This document shows positions 20,941 to 31,310 of a stretch of 64,000 bases of DNA, piece by piece (within the stretch, counting starts at the first letter, position 1; the number at the start of each line of letters is the position of its first letter). Source of the stretch: Macrothele yani (taxonomy: Eukaryota > Arthropoda > Arachnida > Araneae > Macrothelidae); assembly GCA_039090855.1 (NCBI GenBank), contig CM077005.1, forward strand, positions 17,585,921 to 17,649,920, read 5' to 3'. The notes under the pieces were generated by a model. The model saw nothing but the letters and a program-made list of their open reading frames with translations, was not told the origin of the DNA and did no database searches. The translations under genes and the position numbers were made by a program.

Positions 20941-22925
20941 TATTTTTTTTATTTTGATCGGGAATTTAACGACCACCGTGAGCAACTCAGAGTGCTATAA
21001 AACATATTAATTGGACTTGGTGACAGACACATTGATACAGGCAGGCAGGCATACAGGCAGCAAGATACAGTATAGACATTTTTCGAACATGGTACACAGT
21101 CTGTCAAATGATCAATTTACACAGAGAGAGCCAGTGTTGATCAAGTTACACATAGATAACTAGTACATATCAAACGTGGTACACAGTATGTCAAATGATC
21201 TGTTACAGAGAGAGAGAGCCAGTGTTGATCCAGTAACACATAGAGAATTAGTAGATATCAAACATGATGCGCAGTATGTCAAATCATCAATTTGCACAGA
21301 AAGAGTTAGTGTTGATCACGTAACACATAGAGAACTACTACATATCAAATATGGGACACAGTATGTCAAATGATCAATGTACAGAGAGAGAGAGCCATTG
21401 TTAATCAAGTAACACATAGAGAACTAATACATATCAAACATGGTACACAGTATGTCAAATGATCAATTTACACAGAGAGAGCTTGTGTTGATCAAGTACC
21501 ACATAGAGAACTCGTACATATCAAACATGGGACACAGTATGTCAAATGATCAATTTACACAGAGAGAGCAAGTGTTGATCAAGCAACACATAGAGAACTA
21601 GTACATATCAAACATGGTACATAGTATGTCAAATGGACAATGCACACAGAGAGAGCCAGTGTTGATCAAGCAACACATAGAGAACTAGTACATATCAAAC
21701 ATGGGACACAGTATATCAAATGATCAATTTACACAGAGAGAGCCAGTGTTGATCAAGTAACACATAGAGAATTAGTACATATCAAACATGGGACACAGCA
21801 TGTCAAATGATCAGTGTACACAGAAAGAGCCAGTGTTGATCAAGTAACATAGAAAACTAGTACATATCAAATATGGGACACAGCATGTCAAATGATCAGT
21901 GTACACAGAGAGAGCCAGTGTTGATCAAGTAACACATAAAGAACTAGTACATATCAAACATGTTACACAGTATGCCAAATGATCAATTTGCACAGAGAGA
22001 GCCAGTGTTGATCAAGTAGCACATAGAGAACTAGTACATATCAAACATGGGACACAGTATATCAAATGATCAATTTACACAGAGAGAGCCAGTGTTGATC
22101 AAGTAACACATAGAGAATTAGTACATATCAAACATGGGACAGTATGTCAAATGATCAATTTGCACAGAGAGAGCAAGTGTTGATCAAGCAACACATAGAG
22201 AACTAGTACATATCAAACGTACATAGTATGTCAAATGGACAATGTACACAGAGAGAGCCAGTGCTGATCAAGCAACACATAGAGAGCCAGTGTTGATCAA
22301 GTAACACATAGAGAACTAGTACATATCAAACATGGGACACAGCATGTCAAATGATCAGTGTACACAGAGAGAGCCAGTGTTGATCAAGTAACACATAGAG
22401 AACTAGTACATATCAAACATGGGACACAGTATGTCAAATGATCAATTTACACAGAGAGAGCCAGTGTTGATCAAGCAACACATAGAGAACTAGTACATAT
22501 CAAACATGGTACACAGTATGTCAAATGGTCAATGTACACAGAGAGAGCTAGTGTTGATCAAGTAACGCATAGAGAACTAGTACATATCAAACATGGGACA
22601 CAGCATGTCAAATGATTAGTGTACACAGAGAGAGCCAGTGATGATCAAGTAACACATAAAGAACTAGTACATATCAAACATGTTACACAGTATGTCAAAT
22701 GATCAATTTGCACAGAGAGAGCTCGTATTGATCAAGTAACACATAGAGAACTAGTACATATCAAACATGGGACACAGTATGTCAAGTGATCAATTTACAC
22801 AGAGAGAGAGCCAGTGTTAATCATGGGAGACGCGGAGAGCCAGTGCCGGAAGACAATCACAACATTCATGCCACACCGCGATTCAAACCCGGACCCGTCT
22901 CGGAAGAATGGACAAAAGCCAGCGC
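20941..22925 (-). mobile_element. tRNA-derived SINE split by a satellite array
   Basis: On the minus strand the tRNA-derived head is 22845-22925 (B-box TTTGAATCGCGG type) followed by CTTCCGGCACTGGC. The SINE tail (TTGCTCACGGTGGTCGTTAA, reverse of 20960-20980, ending in a T-rich run on the plus strand) lies 1.8 kb away. The intervening 21080-22815 is an 87-bp tandem array whose unit shares GAGAGAGCCAGTG with the SINE body. Confidence 0.65.
21080..22815. repeat. 87-bp satellite-like array, about 20 units
   Basis: The unit contains ACATATCAAACATGG, ACACAGTATGTCAAATGATC, AGAGAGAGCCAGTGTTGATC and ACACATAGAGAACTAG. Most units are 80-90 percent alike by eye; some are shortened (for example around 22200-22300). 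No ORF is maintained. Confidence 0.97.
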
Positions 22926-22934
22926 GTAGGCCAC

Positions 22935-23150
22935 TGCATCGCAGGGGCGACTTTTGAGGATTTGACGACCAGAGTGAGCAACTAAATGGATTATTAACAA
23001 TCGCCTATCCCTAATTTAAGATCACTGGTTCCAGAAAAAGAAGAGAGCGAGGGCCGTCATACAGACCCACTATTCATACCTCAACCAGGATTCGAACCCG
23101 GACCCATCTCGGACAAATATTTAAATGCTAACGCTGCTGCTATGACGTAT
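22935..23150 (-). mobile_element. tRNA-derived SINE, diverged copy
   Basis: It has the same body as 42899-43127: GACCAGAGTGAGCAACT, CCTAATTTAAGATCACTGGT and a B-box region AGGATTCGAACCCGGACC. The tRNA head is degraded at its right end. Confidence 0.75.
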
Positions 23151-23317
23151 ACCTCTAATTTAAATTTCCTTTGGAGTTTCTGTGTTCTCACGTAAGTTTT
23201 TTCCCTCCTAGTTAAATAATTTCTGACTTAATGTCACAAAGTTTCTCCCGACGAGCTTGTAAAAGTTGGCAATCTTACTGTCGGACAAGGTGCAGTCAAA
23301 TGTAAGTAAAAGGTTTC

Positions 23318-23695
23318 GAAACATGAAATACGGGATTACAGCAGTATACAATACAAATTTGAAGTTGTGATTTCTTCTATTGGTGTAAACTAAAAAACTT
23401 GAAAATTTCGTGGTCCTGGAGCAGGAGCCGAACCGGCATCTCCCGGTTTGCGCCCGAGTATGCTATCCACTACACCACCCAGAACAACCAAGTCTCAAGT
23501 TTCCTATTAGTTTTCCGAGTCATTCTGGGTGGTGTAGCGGATAGCGTACTCGAGCGCAAACCGGGAGACGCGGGTTCGATTGCCACTCCGGAACGATAAA
23601 TTTTTCAAGTTTTCGGATATAATTTGACCTATACCACTCTCGTCATAATTTACACATACAGACGGAAACACAACTTCAAAAAGTTTTGAGTTCTT
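23318..23695. mobile_element. Foldback element with two opposed tRNA-like sequences
   Basis: Inverted arms (ACAAATTTGAAGTTGTG ... at the left; the reverse complement near 23690 at the right) enclose a minus-strand tRNA-like unit (23412-23492) and a plus-strand one (23523-23597) separated by about 30 bp. Both have A-box (GGTGTAGCGGATAGCGTAC) and B-box (GGGTTCGATTGCC or variant) motifs. The arms match the element at 32862-33133. Confidence 0.7.
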
Positions 23696-24179
23696 AACTG
23701 GGTGAATTAGCAGAACGAGGGGCGAGAAAGTGTGAGTATAATAGGACAACAGCGAGATAAAATTGTTCCCTGTAATTTATTTATGTAAACACTAAACTGG
23801 AGCATAGCACTGTATTCACAATATAAAATTGCTGAATTCAAAGCAAAACAAAATGGTTTTAAAAGACATGCTTCAAACACAGTATTTTTTTTTCTTGTTC
23901 TATTGATATACAGTGAAACCTCAGAATAACGCACTGTAAATAATTGGTACTTAGAAATAAGCAAAATGTACTCGTTTTTGAGTACATTCTGGGCTTATAA
24001 TAGCTCCGAGTACTTGTGTCTCATTTTTGGAAAAGACACGCACTTATTTTTGAGTACATACAGGAAATCAATTGTGAGAATATCTGGTATTTCGAATTTG
24101 AAATATATGTACTTGTTTTTGAGTACATGTATTTCAAATATATGTACTCAAAAAAATCCATGTATTTCAAATATATGTG

Positions 24180-24247
24180 CTCTAACTTACTTCAGTTTCT
24201 GTGCCCTGCCCGAAAGGGCAGGGCACAGAAACTGAAGGAAGTTAGAG
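24180..24247. repeat. 32-bp hairpin with GAAA loop
   Basis: The arms 24180-24211 and 24216-24247 are complementary except at one position; the loop is GAAA. The stem includes CTGTGCCCTGCCC. Confidence 0.97.
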
Positions 24248-24429
24248 TGAATCTAGGAGGACAATTTGTAAGTGAGAGCACACTAGATGGCGCCACCGTA
24301 CGATTTTGCACATAGAAAGCAGAGAGAAATTAGGGGAGGGCGTGCTTAGGAACTTCAACCGGGTGATTCCTACGGAGGCCGTCACTTAACGTGATCGCCC
24401 GACATTCAGCGATTGTTAGAAATTCACAC

Positions 24430-24505
24430 TACTAGCTTAGGTTTGAATTTGAGGACCCTATATCAATACTTTGAATCGCTAACCACTAAGACCCCCGCGG
24501 CTCGA
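24430..24505 (-). other. Degraded tRNA-like sequence
   Basis: The minus strand shows GGTCTTAGTGGTTAGCGATT (A-box-like) and CTCAAATTCAAACC (B-box-like). Probably an old SINE head. Confidence 0.35.
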
Positions 24506-25022
24506 TTTCAAGTTTGGAATGCGTGTACTCCATACATATTCATTTTTTCATAGAATCAACTGGAAGTATATTATTCGATGGCACATCAGGGATAATAGAT
24601 ATACTCGTTGTCACATGCTGGGAAAATGGACCGCACAATTTTATGACAAATATAGTGATGAAGCGACAATATATTATTTATGAGATTGACACAAATATAT
24701 TTAATGTGAAAGCGTACACAATGATACTTTATGCATAATTAAATTATTTATGGTCAGTGGCTTTGTTGTACTAATTATTTATGTGTGTCACTTTACACAT
24801 TTATTAAAGAATTTTTCTTGAAATCTATAATATCTGAAAGGAAGTAATACGAGATTATATTTATATCTATTGACGCAGTTATTTGCAAGTACGTATGGTT
24901 ACTTATATTTGAGCATGTCATGTACTCCTTTACGATACGGTTGTATTTAAAAAAAACGAGTAGGTTCAGGTTCTCATTTTTAAGTAGATTTTTTTAACAG
25001 TGCGTCGCTACTCAGACCAGGG

Positions 25023-25076
25023 AAACCTAGGCCTAACCTCCCATTAATCTCCCGTTGTTGGGTTAGGCCTAGGTTT
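25023..25076. repeat. Perfect 16-bp inverted repeat, 22-bp spacer
   Basis: AAACCTAGGCCTAACC at 25023-25038 and its complement at 25061-25076. Confidence 0.97.
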
Positions 25077-25212
25077 ACTTTTCTAGTGCGTTAATTTGGT
25101 GCAAAAGGAGAGTAATTGTACAAAGCTTACGCATAAAGGAAATGGTTTCAGAGCTCTTTCCAAATGCAGAATGCTAAATAAAACTCAAGATAACAATTTA
25201 AAAGTATTATGG

Positions 25213-26166
25213 TGTAGAAGATTTTAGAAAAATGGTGTTATTTTCGTTGTCCTAAGCTTCCCCTTAGAAATAGCAAGCTAAGAGGCTAAGTTTAGGGTAG
25301 GCTAAGGGAAAACAAGATTTTAGGAAAGTGGTGTCTGATTCGTTGTCTTAAACTTCCCCTTAGAAATAGCAAGCTAAGAGGATAAGTTTAGGGTAGGCTA
25401 AGGTAAAACAGGATTTTAGGAAAGTGGTGTCTGATTCGTTGTCTTAAACTTCCCCTTAGAAATAGCAAGCTAAGAGGTTAAGTTTAGGGTAGGCTAAGGG
25501 AAAACAGGATTTTAGGAAAGTGGTTTCTGATTCGTTTTCCTAAATTTCCCCTTAGAAATAGCAAGCTAAGAGGCTAAGTTTAGGGTAGGCTAAGGGAAAA
25601 CAGGATTTTAGAAAAGTGATGTCTGTTTCATTGTCCTAAAACTTTCTCTTAGAAATAGCAAACTAAGGGTGAAGTTTAGGGTAGGCTAAGGGAAAACAGA
25701 ATTTTAGGAAAGTGGTGTCTGATCCGGTTTCCTAAACTTCCCCTTTGAAATAGCAAGCTAAGAAGTTAAGTTTAGGGTAGGCTAAGGGAAAACAGGATTT
25801 TAGGAAAGTGGTGTCTGATTCGTTGTCCTAAACTTCCCCTTAGAAATAGCAAGCTAAGAGGTTAAGTTTAGTGTAGGTTAAGGGAAAACAGGATTTTAGG
25901 AAAGTGTTGTCTGATTCGTTGTTCTAAACTCTCTCTTAGAAATAGCAGGCTAAGAAGTTATGTTTACGGTAGGCTAAGGGAAAACAGGATTTTAGGAAAG
26001 TGGTGCCTGATTCGTTATCTTGAAATTCCCCTTAGAAATAGCAAGCTAAGAGGTTAAGTTTAAGGTAGGCTAAGGGAAAACAGGATTTTAGGAAAGGGGT
26101 GTCTTAAACGTGCCCTTAGAAACAGCAGGATGAGAGGTTAAGTTTAGGGTAAGCTAAGGGAAAGAA
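25213..26166. repeat. 96-bp minisatellite, about 10 units
   Basis: GGATTTTAGG-type starts recur at 25411, 25507, 25603, 25699, 25795, 25891, 25987 and 26083, exactly 96 bp apart. Units contain CTTCCCCTTAGAAATAGCAA and TAAGTTTAGGGTAGGCTAAG. No ORF. Confidence 0.97.
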
Positions 26167-26169
26167 ATA

Positions 26170-27390
26170 TAAAAATGTTAGACCGTGAAGTGGAACTGCA
26201 TAGTTAGCTGGCCGCGAACAGAAAAATAGGAACAGAACTCACAAGGACCGAACAAAGATATACCGCCGCCAACGGGAAACATATCAGGCATCAGCAAACC
26301 TCATCCGCCCCCCAGGTTGCGATTGAAACATACACAGCTTGCCTCGTGTAGAACTAAACGATAACTCCTTTCTTTTTATTTAAGGTATCCCCACCACTTT
26401 AAAAAGGTCGTTTTGGGCCAAATTCCACATTTTGTAAAAATGCGTTCATTTTAAAGCCACTTTCTTCACGATTCCAAAACTGCCTTTGTTTCTTGTCTAC
26501 GATAAATAGATACAGAGTTTTGGCAATCGAAAATATTTCGAAATATCTAAACCCAGGGGTCAAACGAACTGGAAGTGACACTTGAGACGCATTTTTTGCA
26601 GGAGGAGATTTTCGTCCCGAATCCTTTAAGGAAAACCTGATAACTGCAAAAGGTATGTAAATAAATTGATGAAACTAGGTATACAACTTTCTTACAATGT
26701 TGTGCATGCAATGAACTAAAAGTTTAGCTGTTTGTCAGTTCAAAGTTATGTTATAGCTATTTACATTTAACGTAGTGATGAAATTTGTCAAAATTCACAC
26801 TAATGCATGTAGAAATGAGGGTATCCCAGCAGTGTTTAGGAACATCACTTACCTTTTAGTTCACTGCATAGATAATAGTTATGCGCATATACTCAGGCAA
26901 GAAATGTCATCATATATCTGTAACTTTTTTATTTAGAGCGTTTACATTAAACGACGTATTTCCTTAAATTCTTTCACAAATTTCTCATTTTCTTGAAAAT
27001 TTATATTGATCTCATTTCTTTTCAACGTTTATATGTTTTTGTGTGCTAGCTTTCCTAAAAAAAATTACCCATTCTTGCATTTTTTCAAAAAAAAAAAAAA
27101 AAAAAAAAAATGCCTCCAACGTATTGGGATACCTTAAGCACACCACTGTACCTGCCACAATCCTACCCACCCTTCTCGAGACATACTTCCTTTTGCAATA
27201 AATAATATTATTTGTCCTTATATTATACCTCTTGCCGAAGTACGGAAAGAACTCCGTACAATAAGAATAAGGTGCTCTTTTGAGAATAATTAGGGTGACC
27301 GTTGGCCGCTGTTAAGAGATATCGTTGTTCGGAGGTTATTATTAATGTTAATCCTACGGCAGCTTTTATGTACCAACCAAAACTTGCCGT
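26170..27390. other. No recognisable gene; poly-A run
   Basis: Anonymous sequence with a homopolymer A run near 27088-27110. I recognise no reading frame. Confidence 0.6.
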
Positions 27391-27639
27391 TGCTCGGAGG
27401 TGTCCGTTAATGGAGGTTTCACTGTACTTACGGGAAAATCAGCTCTAGTTTAACTCTTGCAAGCAAGCCTTGCTTTCTTCTCAGGAAGTTTCACAGCCAC
27501 ATTTGTTTTACATTGATTCTGCACAGCATCCATTGCTGAAATTTTCTTGTTACCGCCATCATTTCCTTCCCATTTCCTTTTTGCTTTTTTATTTTTTTAT
27601 TCCATCAGTTGACAAAAATTTCATCCATCACGCTAAAAG

Positions 27640-27727
27640 AACTCGCAGAAAGCTTCAAGACTAAAATGTAATACTCAGCATTGACAGTAATTGGTGGAGG
27701 AACGGCATGCTGGTAGACTACACCTCT
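27640..27727 (-). pseudogene. Mariner transposase fragment
   Basis: The minus strand reads HRGVVYQHAVPPPITVNAEY, nearly identical to GVVYQHAVPPPITVKAEY in the mariner at 41353-42380. Only about 30 codons remain. Confidence 0.85.
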
Positions 27728-28204
27728 ATGATTAAGAAGATCCTGTAGAGTGTTTAAGAAGATCCTGTAGAGTGTAAAGAAGACAAAAAATAACGTATGA
27801 AATAATTTAAGAATTGATGGAAGTGAAAGAAACGATTTTAGAAGACATACAGAAGAGACAATTGCGTTGGTTTGGTCATGTAAAAATAATGACCAATGAA
27901 AGATAACCAAAAATTGCCATGGGATTTAAATCAAATAAACGAAAAAAATAGAGGCCGACCTAGAAGGTGATGGTCTGACGGAAAAAAGAGAGCATGTTGT
28001 CAAAATGGCTAAATGGAAGAATGGTGCTTAGACAGAAAAAGATGGAACAAACCCTAGGAGATCGGAAGGCGACGTCAGACGCCATAAACCGATTTTATAT
28101 ATACCCTAGCTAAATACCCGTTCTTCGAACGTGAAAGTAAGCAATTTCGTTCGAAACTGTACATTTAAAAGCTAGCAAGTCAGATGATTTTGGAAGCTAG
28201 AGCA
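27728..28204 (+). pseudogene. LINE C-terminal domain and 3' region, copy in plus orientation
   Basis: The plus strand reads IQKRQLRWFGHVKIMTNER, then KIAMGF and GRPR-W-DG segments ending about QTLGDRKATSDAINRF. This is the C-terminal domain typical of these LINE polymerases. The same sequence occurs inverted at 30782-31308, so the two form an inverted pair around 28.2-30.2 kb. Confidence 0.8.
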
Positions 28205-28358
28205 AAATCGTGCTGCCATCGCTGATATCTCAAGGGGGAATCGGCAACCGAGTGCCTGCCATTGCTAATATCTCAAGATTGTGCAGCCATCGCTAATAAC
28301 TCAAGGGGAATTGTGCTGCCATCGCTAATATCTCAAGTGGGAATCGGCAACCGGGTGG
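28205..28358. repeat. Short tandem repeats of LINE tail sequence
   Basis: CCATCGCTAATATCTCAAG-type units occur four times with variable lengths. Two are followed by AATCGGCAACCGRGTG, which resembles part of the adjoining Tc1-like transposase. Confidence 0.75.
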
Positions 28359-28408
28359 CCCGGCAAGCACCACGCGGGTGGTGCTTGCCGGGTCACTCGG
28401 TTACCGAT
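28341..28408. repeat. Inverted duplication of a transposase segment
   Basis: CCCGGCAAGCACCAC and its complement face each other across four bases; with a few mismatches the arms extend to about 33 bp each way. It forms the broken left edge of the Tc1-like copy. Confidence 0.9.
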
Positions 28409-29500
28409 CAGCGACCAGACGTGCTCGATGGGCGGCATATCGGGAGAATAGGGGGGGCACGGCAGCAGTGACACCTGGTGGGCCGTGAAGAATTGTTGCA
28501 CGATGCGTGCCACGTGCGAGCGCGCATTGTCCTGTTGAAACGTGGCCGCTGGCACCTCCTGCAAGTAAGGGAGGACTACAGGCTCCAAAACGTAGGAGAT
28601 GTAGCGGCGGCTGTTGAATGTACCGGCGATGCGTACCAGAGGGGTGTGGGTGTCATATCCAATTGCGCCCCAAACCATAACGCCAGGCGACGGACCGGTA
28701 GGGCGATGCATAATGCAGGCGTCATACACTCTCTCGCCGCGGTGCCTCCACACGCGGATCCCATCGTGGTGTTGCATGCAGAAGCGGGATTCGTCGGAGA
28801 AGACAATGTCGTGCCATTCCGTAGTCCAGGTGCGGCGTTCAACGGCCCACTGCGGCCGCACTGGCCGGTGGTGTAACGTCAATGGTAATCGGAGCAATGG
28901 GCGCCGTACGACGAGTCCCTGTTCCTGCAGACGACGTCGAACGGTACGTGCTGACACAGGTTGTTACGCAACATACCTTAATTCCTGCGCTAACGTTGCT
29001 GATGTGGCAATGCGAGCTGTCCATGCCCGCAGCACAACATGCCGGTCCTCTCGTTCGGTGGTGTGCCGCGGCTGCGGCAATCACTCACGTCGGTCCGTCC
29101 GTCCCTCCTGCACCCACCGAATCCATACTCTCCTCACTGTGGCTGGATGTCGTCCCACACGGGTGCCGATGTCTCAGTACGATAAACCGCTGCCGCGATA
29201 AGCCACTATTCGTCCTCTGTCGAACTCCGAAACGTGCTGGAATGACTGCCGTATTCTGCGACGAGGCATCAGGAAGCTTCCCACGCACAGGTCCGGCAGC
29301 ACAACACACTTCCACTACTTACACCCCGACTTCTGTGCACCCTTCTTATAGTGCTGCTCGGTGGCGTGCCGCGCGCACATGTTTGCATATGCCCTGCAAT
29401 GCTAATCGTTTGCATGTCCTCTCGCGGGCGACGCATGCTGCGAATTTCAGGCCATTCGGATGCTTCCTTCTTGGTGTTGCATTTTGGGTGGCCAGCAGTG
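28362..29500 (-). mobile_element. Tc1-like DNA transposon, family A, truncated copy
   Basis: The right end matches the family A terminal repeat (GGTGGCCAGCAGTG, then TA at 29501-29502). The left end is lost at the inverted duplication. It encodes the pseudogene at 28400-29290. Confidence 0.9.
28400..29290 (-). pseudogene. Tc1-like transposase (family A), second copy
   Basis: From about 29290 downwards the N-terminal domain is recognisable, then the frame shifts. The main readable part (28325-28957) has SARTVRRRLQEQGLVVRRPL, WHDIVFSDESRFCMQHHDG (first catalytic aspartate intact), GVMVWGAIGYDTHTPLVRIA, QQDNARSHVA and SPDMPPIEHVWSLIGNRV. All three catalytic residues are retained with DD34E spacing. 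The C-terminus is replaced by the foldback. It is better preserved in the catalytic core than the copy at 1410-2419. Confidence 0.92.
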
Positions 29501-29502
29501 TA

Positions 29503-30236
29503 AAACTGAAAGCCCTCACTGACTCATCACCGAGTCTCAGAAACTACTGAACTTAGAACTTTCACATTTGGCAGGAATGTTCCTTTTACAACATAATAAG
29601 AAATGATTTTTTCCTACGATAACTTTAAGTGGGTCGAAATGGGTTTTTTAAATAACCCAGCTTTGATAACGCTAGGAGGTTTTGCAATGATCGAGCCATT
29701 GTTGCCCAGCACCTGATGCCCCGCCCTAAGTTTTGAATGACTTCAGTTGACCTGCTCAGTGTATATTTTGTTCTAAATTTATTTGTTCTGAATTTATTTA
29801 ACAAAAAACCTTAAAATCACGTAAAAACCGCTATATCATAATATGCTTTGCATTTAAACATTTATTATCGTTTGAGATATCGAATGTCAAGGTTTTTCGA
29901 TTTGTTCTAAATTTATTTAACAAAGAAAAACTTTTAAAAATATCACGTGAAAAGCTCCATATTATAATATGCTTTGCATTTAAACATTTGTATTATCGTT
30001 TGACATATCGAATGTCAAGGTTTTTTGAATCAAAATCAAATTACCAACCTTCGTTTTCACCGAAGCAACGGTGACGTCATATAAGTGTTTTTGGTTTTTT
30101 TTTAGTCAAAATCAGATTACTAATATCCGTTTTCACCAAAGAAGCGGTGACGTCATGTAAGTGGTAAGATGACTGCAATAAACGTAAATTTGTGGGTAGA
30201 TTTTCATAGTAATTGAAATTAAAAAAAAAAAAAAAG
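29503..30236. other. No gene; two diverged tandem duplications
   Basis: A 125-130 bp segment around TTTGTTCTAAATTTATTTAA and ATATGCTTTGCATTTAAACA is repeated at about 29770-29897 and 29902-30023. A segment with GGTGACGTCAT is repeated at 30027-30082 and 30101-30160. Confidence 0.8.
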
Positions 30237-30293
30237 GTTTCCCCTTTGAGATATTAGCGATGGCAGCACAATTTTGCTCTCGCTTCCAAAATC

Positions 30294-30781
30294 TATAACG
30301 AAGTAAATTTCTCCGTCATTTTTATCCGCGCCGGGGTTCGAACCCGGGTCCACTCATTCCGGAATAAGTTGCTCTACCAATTAAGCTACGCGGACATTGA
30401 TTCTAATTGCTATCTGCCTTTATGTCGTGCGCGTCCTTCTGGCAGGTACGTCACATCTCCTGGTACGTTACATCATCTCCCCCTTATTTTTCTTTTCTTT
30501 CGAAGTGCTGCTCATATTTTTCCTATCTCGCGGTGTGGAAATAACATCACACCAATGCGAGATTTTGAACGGTCGGGTCATCCGGATAGTTCGGGCGCCA
30601 TTATAACGAAGTAAATTTCTCCGTCATTTCTGTCCACGCCAGGATTCGAACCCGGATCCCCTCATTCCGGAATAAGTCACTCTACCAGTTGAGCTACGCG
30701 GACATTTTATTCTGATTCCTATCTGCCTTTATGTCGTGCGCGTCCTTCTGGCAGGTACGTCACATCTCCTGGTACGTTACA
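30294..30781 (-). mobile_element. tRNA-LTR miniature element, copy A2 (complete, TSD AATC)
   Basis: The LTRs are 30294-30472 and 30602-30781 (179 and 180 bp), starting TGTAACGTACC and ending CGTTATA on the minus strand, each with a tRNA-like cloverleaf (30324-30395 and 30632-30703). ATGGCGCCCGAAC follows the 5' LTR; AATAAGGGGGAGATGA precedes the 3' LTR. AATC is duplicated at 30290-30293 and 30782-30785 within LINE tail sequence whose uninterrupted form is at 28170-28205. The interior is only about 129 bp. Confidence 0.9.
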
Positions 30782-31310
30782 AATCATCTGACTTGCTAGC
30801 TTTTAAATGTACAGTTTCGAACGAAATTGTTTATTTTCAGGTTCGATGAACGGGTATTTAGCTAGGGTATATATAAAATCGGTTTATGGCGTCTGACGTC
30901 GCCTTCCGATCTCCAAGAGTTTGTTCCATCTTTTTCTATCCAAGCACCATTCTTCCATCAGGCCATTTTGACAACGTGCTCTCTTTATTCCGTCAGACCA
31001 TCACCTTCTAGATCGACCTCTATTTTTTCGTTTATTTGATTTAAATCCCATGGCAATTTTTGGTTATCTTTTATTAGTCATTATTTTTACATGACCAAAC
31101 CAACGCAATTGTCTCTTCTGTATGTCTTCTAAAATCGTTTCTTTCACTTCCATCAATTCTTAAATCATTTCATACGTTATTTTCTGTCTTCTTTACACTC
31201 TACATGATCTTCTTAAACCTTCCAACTCTACGGCTGTTATTTTCTTTCTATACACTTCTGTTAATCGCCAGTCCTCAGCCCTATATAGTAAAATGCTCTT
31301 AACAATAATA

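Larger units (their letters stand above)
23932..25002. mobile_element. CACTGT-ended non-autonomous element in the pogo-like shell
   Basis: The left end CACTGTAAATAATTGGTACT and inverted right end CACTGTTAAAAAAATCTACT are alike and both are followed by TTA-A/G-AAAT-AG. The interior has TTTTGAGTACAT repeats (23975-24180), a long hairpin and weak tRNA-like sequence. No ORF. Confidence 0.55.
23911..27424. mobile_element. Pogo-like shell: CAGTGAAACCTC inverted ends with TA flanks
   Basis: CAGTGAAACCTCAGAATAACG at the left and the inverted CAGTGAAACCTCCATTAACGG at the right are flanked by TA at 23909-23910 and 27425-27426. No transposase remains. The interior holds a CACTGT element, a 96-bp minisatellite and anonymous sequence. 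It could be two unrelated ends by chance. Confidence 0.45.

Noticed and set aside
21080..22815. Regularly spaced repeats that could suggest a CRISPR array
   Set aside because: The units are contiguous 87-bp tandem repeats with no unique spacers, and the surrounding sequence is animal transposon DNA.
25213..26166. 96-bp periodic array as a repetitive protein gene
   Set aside because: The period is a multiple of three, but no open frame persists and units have stops in all frames I checked.
30832..30872. Helitron 3' end (GGTTCGATGAACGGGTATTTAGCTAG-like)
   Set aside because: The hairpin plus CTAG looks right, but the next base is G rather than T, and the same sequence is part of the LINE tail in both inverted copies.
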